The translations under genes were made by a program, and so were the position numbers. From positions 186,001 through 250,000 of the forward strand of contig JALDRC010000002.1 of NCBI GenBank assembly GCA_031316115.1: a stretch of DNA of 64,000 nucleotides. Reading direction: 5' to 3'. The DNA comes from Nitrososphaeraceae archaeon (GTDB lineage: Archaea > Thermoproteota > Nitrososphaeria > Nitrososphaerales > Nitrososphaeraceae). Positions 48,491 through 57,552 of the stretch are shown here, piece by piece (the stretch's first letter is position 1; each line of letters starts with the position of its first letter). The notes under the pieces are model-generated. The model was not told where the DNA came from and searched no databases. It was given only the letters and a program-made list of their open reading frames with translations.

Positions 48491-48910
48491 ATGAACATAG
48501 ATAACCATACTGACAAAGAGATTAAGGATTTTTATAATTTTAGAAATATCGCAGTTGTTGGAATGTCAAGTAACAATCAAAAACCTGCGAATTTCGTTCC
48601 AAGTTACTTAATTCAAAAAGGCTATAATATCATACCAGTAAACCCAAATTCGGATCAAATCCTGGGACGAAAATGTTATGATCGGGTTTCAGATATAAAA
48701 GAAGATGTAGAGATAGTAAATATATTTAGAAAGTCAGAAGATGTCTTTCCTGTAGTGCAAGATCTGTTAAATAAAAAAACGATAAAACTAATATGGTTAC
48801 AAAAAGACATTTTTGATGAAAATTCAATGAAATTAGCAAAAGAAATGGGAATAGATTTTGTATATAACAGATGTATGATGGAAGAGCATCAACGTTTATT
48901 TGATCCCTAA
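48491..48910 (+). CDS. CoA-binding (YccU-like) protein
   Basis: A 139-residue Rossmann-like CoA_binding-2 protein. It has NIAVVGMSSNNQKPANFVPSYL (nucleotide loop), IIPVNPNSDQILGRKCYDRV, IVNIFRKSEDVFPVV and the VYNRCMMEEHQRL end with a conserved Cys. Role unknown; probably cytosolic CoA or acyl-CoA binding. Start ATG 48491. Confidence 0.9.
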   Translation: MNIDNHTDKEIKDFYNFRNIAVVGMSSNNQKPANFVPSYLIQKGYNIIPVNPNSDQILGRKCYDRVSDIKEDVEIVNIFRKSEDVFPVVQDLLNKKTIKLIWLQKDIFDENSMKLAKEMGIDFVYNRCMMEEHQRLFDP

Positions 48911-49016
48911 ATTCGAATTGATTATATATTTTCAAAAAATTTTATATCTCGATTACCTACCGACTAGCAGAGATCTCATGTGATTTGAAAAATACAACAT
49001 ATTATAAAAATAGAAA

Positions 49017-49232
49017 ATGAAAAGTACAAAGATTCTGTATTTAATTTCAGGTGGTTTTGTATTTTTCGGAATATTGTTTATCGCTCAAAGTCAATCATTT
49101 GTTGGGCCAACTCAATCATTTATGTATGATAATCCTGAATGGGAGGTAAATGGATCTATATTACTAAGCATTGGCATCCTGATTTTTCTTTCAGCTCTGA
49201 CAATGACCATCTGGAAAAATAAAAGAACATGA
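49017..49232 (+). CDS. Two-helix membrane protein (71 aa)
   Basis: Two helices (residues 7-25 and 46-64) separated by a polar loop (QSFVGPTQSFMYDNPEWEVN), with a basic tail. It opens the co-oriented envelope block. Function unknown. ATG 49017. Confidence 0.65.
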   Translation: MKSTKILYLISGGFVFFGILFIAQSQSFVGPTQSFMYDNPEWEVNGSILLSIGILIFLSALTMTIWKNKRT

Positions 49233-49321
49233 GATAAATTTCTGGTAGAGATCAGAAGATCTTTAGTTCTTGCTCTATGGATTTTTACATCTCTCATTAA
49301 ATAAATTATTTTTGGGAATAA

Positions 49322-49981
49322 ATGCGATTTATGAATTTAGGCTGTGTTTTACCTACAGTAGATGCCAGATTGATTATTTCGCTTGCTTTGGGGTTGATTT
49401 TTTTTAATTTTATTTCTGTCTCCGGATTAGTTTACGGTCAAGACTTCGAATCTGAGCTAACAGGTCCAATGATGAATAGCGAAGAAGATGACATCGAATT
49501 AACAGGTCCAATGATGAATAGCGAAGAAGATGACATCGAATTAACAGGTCCAATGATGAATAGCGAAGAAGATGACATCGAATTACAAACTCCCCCAGAA
49601 ACATCTTCAGAATTTCAAAGCACCAATCCATCCAAAATGTTTGTAAAAATAACTTCCCATGAAAGTGCTGAAAAGGTAGATTCAGGGACTCTGGAAATCC
49701 TTGGAATATCTAGTGATAACAATTCACGAGATTGTATAGTACAAATGGATTGGAATAATGAAAAACCTGCATGGATTGTTACTCCTACCGGTCCTGGTGG
49801 TGAAAGTGATTTTTCTACATGGAGTTTCACATACGATATTAATACTCATGAGATCGAACCTGGTAAGAATGAATTAACCTCAAAGTTAACTTGTATCAAT
49901 CCTGGACCATTAAATAAATGGTATAGTATTACATTGATAGGCAATCCAATTCCGTTGCCTCGTCCTCTTCCAGTACCTTGA
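49322..49981 (+). CDS. Exported repeat protein (219 aa)
   Basis: A signal or anchor helix (LIISLALGLIFFNFISVSGL, about residues 17-37) is followed by three identical 14-residue acidic repeats (ELTGPMMNSEEDDI) and an immunoglobulin-like C-terminal domain with two cysteines (DCIVQMDWNN; LTCINPG) ending in a Pro-rich tail. It is a probable surface or secreted protein. The repeats are identical in DNA. Start ATG 49322. Confidence 0.75.
   Translation: MRFMNLGCVLPTVDARLIISLALGLIFFNFISVSGLVYGQDFESELTGPMMNSEEDDIELTGPMMNSEEDDIELTGPMMNSEEDDIELQTPPETSSEFQSTNPSKMFVKITSHESAEKVDSGTLEILGISSDNNSRDCIVQMDWNNEKPAWIVTPTGPGGESDFSTWSFTYDINTHEIEPGKNELTSKLTCINPGPLNKWYSITLIGNPIPLPRPLPVP
49454..49579 (+). repeat. Three tandem 42-bp coding repeats
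   Basis: Three units of 42 nt encoding ELTGPMMNSEEDDI, differing only at one base in the first copy. Copy number is likely variable. Confidence 0.93.
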
Positions 49982-50091
49982 TCTTAGTGGATTTTTTATC
50001 CTATTTTTTATATTTTTATTTCTAAGAAAATTTTTACAATATTTTTTTATTTTAAAATTTTATATTTAACTTTATTAATTGATCTAATGGG

Positions 50092-51015
50092 TTGAAAACG
50101 TTTTTTTTTAATTTGAAATTGAAATTATTATTTTTATTAACAATTATGACTCTTTTAGTTTCAAGCTCATTGAATAGTAGTTATGAACATACCTTTACTT
50201 CTGACGAAACTTCGTTTTATTTAACATTCGTGGACGAGATGAATGTTCAGAAAGACTTGGTTAAAAAGTATATAAACGAAGGAGATTATGATAATGCAAA
50301 AGATCATCTCACAAGAATGAATGAACTTTATATCGATGAAATCAAAAATGAATTAGCCGAAAAAAACCAGAGGATTTCCAAAGAGATCTCTTCTTACATC
50401 AGAGGTGTAGGTGATCAAATCAAACAAGGATTAGATGCAAAATCTATACTGAATTCCATAGATGTCTTGGATCCTGTTTTAGCAGAATCTTTAGATGTTA
50501 GATTAGATCCAGAGTCGCTTAATAATTCTACTATTCATGCTTTGCATTTTGCCTCATTACTTAATTCCATGGAGATAAATTACAGGACCTCTCTATTATC
50601 AAAGAATAGTCTAAATGATTCTGAAATAGGTGTATCAATAGTATCAAATAAAACAGAACAAATGAACCATGACCATATGGAAGGACAGACAACTAATATG
50701 GAAAAAATTGCAAGTAATATAACTGATTTTGTATCATATGACACTGCAAAAGGTTTATTGACTGTTATCAAGAATTTTTATAACAGTACTGTAAAACATG
50801 ATACTAATCAAACTCAATCTACAGATTTGGATAAAATCAACATCGCATTAGACCAGTCTGAAGACATAATAAATTCAGTGCGACCATATAAAGAGCTTGC
50901 AGTACAGATACACGGAATAATACATCCTACTATCATCGATATATACGGATTGGATCATTTAGATATCAATCAACCAACGACCTTAAACTTGCAACAACAA
51001 GATTCTCATTCTTAA
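50092..51015 (+). CDS. Exported helical protein (307 aa)
   Basis: An N-terminal signal helix (LLFLLTIMTLLVSSSLNSS) precedes a largely alpha-helical ectodomain with charged stretches (KNELAEKNQRISKEISSYIR) and several N-glycosylation sequons (NNST, NKTE, NITD, NSTV). No catalytic motif. Possible cell-surface or pseudoperiplasmic factor. TTG 50092 is the start that includes the signal helix. Co-oriented with the neighbouring glycosyltransferase. Confidence 0.7.
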   Translation: MKTFFFNLKLKLLFLLTIMTLLVSSSLNSSYEHTFTSDETSFYLTFVDEMNVQKDLVKKYINEGDYDNAKDHLTRMNELYIDEIKNELAEKNQRISKEISSYIRGVGDQIKQGLDAKSILNSIDVLDPVLAESLDVRLDPESLNNSTIHALHFASLLNSMEINYRTSLLSKNSLNDSEIGVSIVSNKTEQMNHDHMEGQTTNMEKIASNITDFVSYDTAKGLLTVIKNFYNSTVKHDTNQTQSTDLDKINIALDQSEDIINSVRPYKELAVQIHGIIHPTIIDIYGLDHLDINQPTTLNLQQQDSHS

Positions 51016-51080
51016 ATATGATAACAACTTGATGACTGTCTTATCTTCGGATTTTAAAGTATTTCAGTGAAATTACGAAT

Positions 51081-52613
51081 TTGATCCCGAAATACAAATT
51101 AAAAAGGCGTTTGGTTCCTGCTTTTTACAGAAATGAAATATTTATAGTAATAATGTTAGTTGTAGTTTCATTCGCTCTTAGATTATATGGAACAGATGAC
51201 TTGGGATTTAATAATGATGAATCTATATATGTAGCACAAGGGGCTTCCCTTGCAAATTTTGAAGAATTTCGTGAACACTTTTCAATTTTCAGGGCTCATC
51301 CTCTACTAATGCAATTTTTTGTTTCTTTATCATTATCATTATTAGGTTTAAGTGAAATTTCTGCAAGACTCGTACCTGTATTGATGGGAACTGGTATAGT
51401 TTTTCTTACATACTTTATAGCTAGAAATATATATTCCAAACCAGTTGCTATTATTTCTTCTACAATTCTAACCTTCTTACCATATCATATCATAATTTCC
51501 AGACAAGTAATAGTTGATGTCTCATTTTCATTTTTTCTATTACTTAATATATTATTACTTGTAATTTACATCAAAAGTAATAGCAATAAGAAATTATTAT
51601 TATTTTTAATAGGCTCATGTTCTGGATTGTCTTTTCTTTCTAAGGAAATTGGAATAGTAGTTTTGATTACTTCTCTTATCACAATTGCATTAACCAAAAA
51701 ACATTTAACAAAAAATATAACTTTAGTATTGACGACATTTTTGGCAGTTACTTCCCCATATTGGATTTCTTTCTTGTTTTTAGAAAATGCACAACAATCA
51801 ATTATTGAATATTTTAATTGGCAATCTTCAAGACCTGCAAATCATGAAAATTTGTATTATTTCGAGGTAATGTCAAAAGAAATTCTTGGCTATCCACTCT
51901 GTATATTGATTATTATATTCTACATTCAATTTATTTTACAGAGAAAACTGTGGAATTCCCTAACAACATTTATTCCTTTTATTTGGATTCCTGTATTCTT
52001 TATTTTTTACCAAGTTATACCTTTAAAGAATTTTACATTTCTATATTCAATAGTGCCTTTATTTGTGATAATCGGGATTTCTGCACTCTTCAGCTCGCCT
52101 ATGAATAAAATAAGATTTAATAGAATCCTTCTATTGATATTAATACCTGTAATTTTGATTTCTAATTCATTTTTTTTGAATAATTTTGTATTCTCAATTC
52201 CATACCATCCTACTCTTGGGTCTGAATCAGTTAATTATATGAAAGATGCGTCACTATGGATAGAAGAAAATACTCCAACAAATTCTACATCTTTAACATT
52301 GTATACACATATGTCCAACATAATAAAATTCTACTCACATAGAGATTCCATATCACTTCAGTCAAATAATAATCCATCTTATGACAAAATAGCTGATGCA
52401 GATTTTCTAATTGCATCAAAAAAAATAAATTATTTAGTATACGAAAAGGTTCAACTAGACAATGCAAATTTTTTAAAAAATGAAGCAACGAAAATGGAGG
52501 AGTATATACAAAAATTCGATGCAATCCCAATTCATACAACTTATTCAAATTACACTAATAGCGACGGTAAGAGTCTCGCAACAGCTGCTATAATAATTTA
52601 TAAAATTAATTAG
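51081..52613 (+). CDS. PMT/ArnT-type membrane glycosyltransferase
   Basis: A 510-residue GT-C-fold enzyme with about 11-12 membrane helices. The first external loop carries GFNNDESIYVAQGASL, with the Asp-Glu pair that serves as catalytic base in PMT, ArnT and dolichol-phosphate-sugar transferases. A Lys/Arg-rich loop and ESVNYMKDASLWIEENTP give the extracytoplasmic C-terminal domain seen in this family. It transfers sugar from a lipid carrier to a surface protein or lipid. TTG 51081 follows the exported protein by 65 nt, and it precedes the phosphoesterase homologue, so surface substrates are close at hand. Confidence 0.9.
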   Translation: MIPKYKLKRRLVPAFYRNEIFIVIMLVVVSFALRLYGTDDLGFNNDESIYVAQGASLANFEEFREHFSIFRAHPLLMQFFVSLSLSLLGLSEISARLVPVLMGTGIVFLTYFIARNIYSKPVAIISSTILTFLPYHIIISRQVIVDVSFSFFLLLNILLLVIYIKSNSNKKLLLFLIGSCSGLSFLSKEIGIVVLITSLITIALTKKHLTKNITLVLTTFLAVTSPYWISFLFLENAQQSIIEYFNWQSSRPANHENLYYFEVMSKEILGYPLCILIIIFYIQFILQRKLWNSLTTFIPFIWIPVFFIFYQVIPLKNFTFLYSIVPLFVIIGISALFSSPMNKIRFNRILLLILIPVILISNSFFLNNFVFSIPYHPTLGSESVNYMKDASLWIEENTPTNSTSLTLYTHMSNIIKFYSHRDSISLQSNNNPSYDKIADADFLIASKKINYLVYEKVQLDNANFLKNEATKMEEYIQKFDAIPIHTTYSNYTNSDGKSLATAAIIIYKIN

Positions 52614-52670
52614 ATTCTATATGAAAAAAAAGAAGTGTGAAGATATAAATTCTTTCTATTATCAAGCGGT

Positions 52671-54644
52671 ATGTTTGGATTTTTGAACAAAATATCTATT
52701 AAATTTTTGTTATTGTTACTAATTATACTAGTACCGGTTCTACTAGCTCAAAATCAAGCTCTATGCACAGAGTTTTCCAATACTGTTGAAGATAAAGTAA
52801 ATAATACCAGAACTCCGATAGAACATATAATAGTATTATCGCAAGGACGTCGTAGTTTTGATAATTATTTTGGAACATATCCAGGAGCCAATGGATTTCC
52901 TAATGACATTTCTATTCCGATCAATCCTTTAGCAAACATAATAAACTTTAAAAATTATACCATACACTTGGATTTCAAATTAAACCAATCTAAAACCAAA
53001 TCCGATCAATTCATTATTACAAAAGGCGGATTAGGAAAGGAAACTCCTGGAGATAATTTAAATTTTGGTGTATTAATAACACCTGATTATAGAATAAAAG
53101 CTGGATTTGAAGATAGGCAAGGTATAGACCATTTCGTTTATTCCAATAAAAGATATAATGATAATAAATGGCATAATCTGATAGTTTCGTATGATGGAAA
53201 TTACTTGAGTCTTTATCTGGATAAAATTTTAATTGAAAAAAAAAATACTCAAAAAGCTACTCCTGATGACAATAAATTGCCATTTATAAGGATTGGAGCA
53301 AATTTCTTGAAAGCTGAATTACCTTTCATTGGTGATTTAGATCATTTAAAAATCTGGAATAGAACATTAACAGCAGATGAACTTACTTTTCTTTTTAAAG
53401 GGTCAAAAAATTATTCTGATCCTCTAGTCGATCTTGATCGTAATCTAAATCACAGTTCTGGTTCCCTTAATTTCAACGGATCTAATTATTTTGATATTAA
53501 AGTTACTGCAAAGAATTACGAACTTAACCCTGTTAAACCATTCGACCTTCAGAATACAAAAACTCACCAGTTAAGTTTTGATAAGACAGTATTTGAAAAA
53601 TCTTATGACTACGGATTCATGGATGGTTTTATATTTGCCCAAAATAGCGAATCTAATAAAAATGGAACCATTGTTATGGGCTATTATGATAATAAAACTA
53701 TAGGATTATATTGGCTTCTTGCATCTGAATTTGTACTAACTGATAATTTTTTTGGTCCTTCGTCCAATGATCTTGCTAACAATCTCCGCTTGTATACATT
53801 AGGTGCCGATTCTTATAAAAAAAATATTCCTGAGGATGGATTGGTAGATATAAATATGACAATCTTTGACATTCTTGAAAAAAATAATATATCTTGGAAA
53901 ATTTATGTTGAAGATTATAATCCAGATCTAAATTATACACTTAATGATGTTAAATCTAAACGTCATCTTCCTATCAATCCTATTTTGGCTATACCGAGGT
54001 TTGTAGAAAATTCAACATTAAATTCCAAGATAGTTGATCTAGATCAGTATTTTGAAGATTTAAAAGAAGGACTCCCAAATATATCTTATATCATTTCTTC
54101 AAATAGTCACGAGAGTTCTCCAAAAGATCTTTTAAAAGGAGAAGAATTTGTTACCACTTTAATATCAGCATTGATGCAGAGCAAATATTGGAAAACTAGT
54201 GTATTTATATTAACATATAGTAGTTCTGGTGGATGGTACGATCATGTAATACCTCCACAATTAGAAGGTAATCCATTGGGATTTCGAGTCCCAACCTTAA
54301 TAATTTCTCCTTATGCCAAACGGGGATTCGTAGATAGTACATTATATGATCATACCTCTATCCTAAGATTCATTGCTTATAATAATAATCTTGACTTGTT
54401 TAATTCCAGTGAATTAAAATCCAATAATATTCTAAATTCTTTTGATTTTGACACTATTCCACCAGCTTCAAGGAACATTGTAGATGACTTAGTGTATACA
54501 TATGAATCAGGCAAGTTTACAAAAAACAGGAATGATGAAGTTTCAGATATTTCAATTATTTTCTTATTATATGTTTTAACGATGACTTCTATTCTAATCA
54601 TTTATTTTTCTGTAACCTTTCTTAGGTTTAAAAATAGAAAATAA
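52671..54644 (+). CDS. Membrane-anchored phosphoesterase homologue with LamG insert, probably inactive
   Basis: A 657-residue protein of the phosphoesterase/phospholipase C/AcpA family (PF04185 type). Signal peptide residues 9-30; N-motif VLSQGRRSFDNYFGTYPGAN at 55-74; a LamG/concanavalin-like insert (about 90-245); the catalytic-region remainder to 570; and a C-terminal membrane helix (about 627-650). The family's metal ligands are changed: Q-E-N-R-S-F is Q-G-R-R-S-F (Gly59, Arg60), and T-Y-D-D-S-G-G is T-Y-S-S-S-G-G (Ser517, Ser518). The GPSSNDLANN stretch (362-371) holds a possible nucleophile serine. It is likely a non-catalytic surface binding protein. It follows the PMT gene by 57 nt. 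Confidence 0.88.
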   Translation: MFGFLNKISIKFLLLLLIILVPVLLAQNQALCTEFSNTVEDKVNNTRTPIEHIIVLSQGRRSFDNYFGTYPGANGFPNDISIPINPLANIINFKNYTIHLDFKLNQSKTKSDQFIITKGGLGKETPGDNLNFGVLITPDYRIKAGFEDRQGIDHFVYSNKRYNDNKWHNLIVSYDGNYLSLYLDKILIEKKNTQKATPDDNKLPFIRIGANFLKAELPFIGDLDHLKIWNRTLTADELTFLFKGSKNYSDPLVDLDRNLNHSSGSLNFNGSNYFDIKVTAKNYELNPVKPFDLQNTKTHQLSFDKTVFEKSYDYGFMDGFIFAQNSESNKNGTIVMGYYDNKTIGLYWLLASEFVLTDNFFGPSSNDLANNLRLYTLGADSYKKNIPEDGLVDINMTIFDILEKNNISWKIYVEDYNPDLNYTLNDVKSKRHLPINPILAIPRFVENSTLNSKIVDLDQYFEDLKEGLPNISYIISSNSHESSPKDLLKGEEFVTTLISALMQSKYWKTSVFILTYSSSGGWYDHVIPPQLEGNPLGFRVPTLIISPYAKRGFVDSTLYDHTSILRFIAYNNNLDLFNSSELKSNNILNSFDFDTIPPASRNIVDDLVYTYESGKFTKNRNDEVSDISIIFLLYVLTMTSILIIYFSVTFLRFKNRK

Positions 54645-54701
54645 AAATAATTAGAATATCTTTAATCCTTCTATATTGAGTTTATGAACTGAATCAAAAT
54701 T

Positions 54702-55421
54702 GGCTCTGTTAATTTAATCAGAAACAGCTATAGCTAAGAACATTCTATCTATCATATGAATCAAATCAAATTTGAAAGAAACAGAACATCCACATGTATA
54801 GTGATGTATTCTCTTTATCTTGATTTTCTTGGTTTGAGTTTAAGTAATACATCTAAAGCATTAGTAATATTTAGAGATGAAAAGCAAAGTCATGTTTCTG
54901 TTTGGAATTTGATACAAAGATTTGGTTCTTGTCAGATTCACAAAAGAAAAAGAGTAACTGCTTTTATTATAGATGAAACCATTGTTCAGATTGGTAACCA
55001 GAATTTTTGGTTATGGATATGTATTGAACCAGTCCAGAGATCTGTGCTTGGAATCTATATATCATAAGATAGAAACATGTTTGTAGCAGAGAATTTTATC
55101 AGTTCTCTTGTATCAAAATATGGAAAACATACCATCTATACAGATGGTGGTACATGGTATAAGGAAGCCTGTGACGTAATTGGATTAAAACACTATTTGC
55201 ATTCTTCAATAGAGAAAAGTTTGATGGAAAGAGTAAACCAGTTTTTGAAAGACAGAATAGAAAGTTTTGATGATTACTATCCATGTAGACAAGAGGAATG
55301 TAATTTATTTCATGTTAATAACTAGATACAATTCTTTATTTCTATATACAATGATACTATAGCAAACAATAATCATTTTGAGTTAGAAAAAGAGGTGAGT
55401 ATTATCTTAAATTAACAGAGC
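54702..55421 (+). mobile_element. IS6-like insertion sequence, copy 3
   Basis: 720 nt with terminal repeats GGCTCTGTTAATTTAA and TTAAATTAACAGAGC. The final base beyond the right repeat differs from copy 2 (A in place of C). No clean 8-bp target duplication. It differs from copy 2 by a handful of bases (for example Tyr/Phe codons near 54821 and Tyr/His near 54938). Confidence 0.9.
54756..55415 (+). pseudogene. IS6-like transposase with two in-frame stops (copy 3)
   Basis: Same structure as copy 2. The full 219-codon frame is cut by TAA at 55065-55067 and TAG at 55323-55325, both identical in position to copy 2. The DDE residues are present in the remaining sequence. This copy must have moved, or been copied, after both stops arose. 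Confidence 0.9.
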
Positions 55422-56272
55422 ACATTATCTGGTAGTTTCTCGTTGATTTGTTAATGCTTTAACTTAAGTAAATGCAACAGCTGTCAGTTTTGGTATTGAA
55501 TAATTTAAACATAATTTTTCTTTTATCTTTTTTCTTTTTGATCACCTAATTATTAATAAGATAATATATCTTGTTGAACATAAATCTATATAATAACTAT
55601 AATATTTACAAAAAAAATAAAAAATATTACTGCAGATATAAAATTAGTAGAAAAGTTTATCTAATGCTAAGTCAGGTTTCTTTTTAAGAATATCAAAAAC
55701 TTTTTTATAATAATTTCGTAAAGTGAGCTTTTTGATTTTACATTAATTTCGTTCTAAAGATATTATTAATAAATAAAAACTCTTTTAAATTTATTTAAAA
55801 AGTTAAAACTGACATAAAATAAAGTATTTAACAACAAATAGAAATGCTATAATGATTTGCTGAATTTGTTTATATTCTCCAAATCATATTCTATTACCCA
55901 ATTGGTTCACTTAGTTTTTAATAATAAAACACAATAACTTAATCGAATGATAAATTAAAAAATCGTAAAGAATTTTATATTTTTAATTTATTTTCATAGT
56001 ATTTAAATATTAGCATAGTTAACTAGTAACAAATACAAACATTATTGTATAATTTCTTTTAAAATTAGAAATAATAATTTAAGTATATTTTATTCTATTG
56101 ATAACAGAATAGAATCTCATTAATTTTTTTATAATAATTTCCGTAATTTATATCATCCTTTTGGCCACAAATATTTTTAGTAAACCTCTATGTTTATCAT
56201 AGTATATCTAATTTATCAAAATTATAAAAAATGAATCGGTTCATACTAGAATCAGATCCTGTGAAATTGATG
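55422..56272. other. Intergenic region, nothing recognised
   Basis: About 850 nt of AT-rich DNA with long A/T runs. No coding frame or repeat array that I can support. Confidence 0.4.
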
Positions 56273-57151
56273 TTAATTTATTCCATTTAATTTCTTCATC
56301 ACTTTATAAATTGCTGTATAATCCAAATTGCCAAATCCAATTTTCTGACCATAATCAAATAATTGTAGAACAGAATTTGTTAAAGGAAGAGAAATTCCTT
56401 TCTCTCTTGCTGATTCGATGACTAAACTAAGATCTTTTTTCATATTTCTGAGATAAAAAGATGGAGGATACTCATCATTTATCATTTTATCGCCTTTCTT
56501 TTCACTAGTGTTTGTTTTAAAATAAGTAGAATTTAAAATTTTTAAATATATACTTGGATCTAAGTCAAATTTTGAGGCTAAAACTAATCCCTCTGAAAGC
56601 GCAGCGGCTATTATGGCTATATTTAGGTTTAATGATAGTTTAATTGCATTAGCAGTGCCAGGTTGATCCCCCAAATAATAGATTTGATTACCTAGGTTTT
56701 CAAGTATTGGTTTAATTCGTTCGAAGGAAGAATTATCTCCTGAAACAATGGGAATAAGATTTCCATTTAGTGCAGCTGTAGGTCCTCCCATCACAGGAGT
56801 ATTCAAAAAAGAAATTCCATATTCCTTCAATCTCTGAGACAAAAATTCGCCTTGTTTAGGGGTTATTGTACTAAAATCAGAAATTATTAATGTTTTGTTA
56901 TTAGTATTAACTAAGCCATTTTCGTTAAATAATATATTATTAATTGCCTCAAAATTAGTAACACATAAAATAATTATGTTAGACATGTTAGCTAATTGTT
57001 TAGGATTTTCATAAACTATAGCTCCACTTTCACTTAATGATTCTGATTTCGAATAAGTTCTATTATACACTCCTATTTTATATCCACAATGTATTAGCCT
57101 TAAGCTGATACTATTACCAAGTAACCCTAATCCTATAATTCCTATCTTCAA
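56273..57151 (-). CDS. Beta-hydroxyacid dehydrogenase (HIBADH/GLYR family)
   Basis: A 292-residue NAD(P)-dependent dehydrogenase. The N-terminal Rossmann fold has GLGLLGNSISLRLIHCGYKI (GxGxxG-type), then ILCVTN and the DFSTITP and PVMGGPTAALNGNL substrate blocks, and the catalytic Lys in TANAIKLSLNLNIA. The C-terminal helical domain has FYLRNMKKDLSLVIESARE. It is a 3-hydroxyisobutyrate/glyoxylate-reductase-type enzyme with unknown substrate. ATG 57151. It lies behind the Rieske gene on the same strand, 53 nt downstream. Confidence 0.9.
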   Translation of the reverse strand: MKIGIIGLGLLGNSISLRLIHCGYKIGVYNRTYSKSESLSESGAIVYENPKQLANMSNIIILCVTNFEAINNILFNENGLVNTNNKTLIISDFSTITPKQGEFLSQRLKEYGISFLNTPVMGGPTAALNGNLIPIVSGDNSSFERIKPILENLGNQIYYLGDQPGTANAIKLSLNLNIAIIAAALSEGLVLASKFDLDPSIYLKILNSTYFKTNTSEKKGDKMINDEYPPSFYLRNMKKDLSLVIESAREKGISLPLTNSVLQLFDYGQKIGFGNLDYTAIYKVMKKLNGIN

Positions 57152-57204
57152 TAAAACATATAATCAATAGATAAAATTAATAGTTTTTGTAATACAAACA
57201 GATA

Positions 57205-57516
57205 TTAAATTAGTAATAATATTTCCCCATCTGAAATCTTCGTCTCATAAAGTTTTAATGGCTCTTCTGCTGGTAAGTTTTGAGGAATTCCATTTTCTAG
57301 ATTAAAAACAGACATATGAAGAGGACAAGTTACAGTTTTTTCTTTTTCGTTTAAGATTCCAGATACTAGATCTGCATACGCATGTGTACAAATCCGATCA
57401 CTTGCGTAAATTTTGTTATCTAATTTTACTAGTAATATTTTTTTGTCTTGATAATCAAATTCAAATAATTCCCCTGGTTTCAAGGATTCATCCTTACATA
57501 CCTTCACCCATGACAT
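57205..57516 (-). CDS. Rieske [2Fe-2S] ferredoxin-like protein
   Basis: A 103-residue soluble Rieske protein with C-x-H-x16-C-x2-H ligands (CTHAYADL and CPLHMSVF), the small-subunit NirD/ferredoxin type. There is no membrane helix. It is 36 nt after sufD on the same strand, so it is likely co-transcribed and may receive its cluster from the Suf system or donate electrons in a linked reaction. Confidence 0.92.
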   Translation of the reverse strand: MSWVKVCKDESLKPGELFEFDYQDKKILLVKLDNKIYASDRICTHAYADLVSGILNEKEKTVTCPLHMSVFNLENGIPQNLPAEEPLKLYETKISDGEILLLI

Positions 57517-57552
57517 GTTATATCAACCTCTATCGAAGAATATATTGATTTC

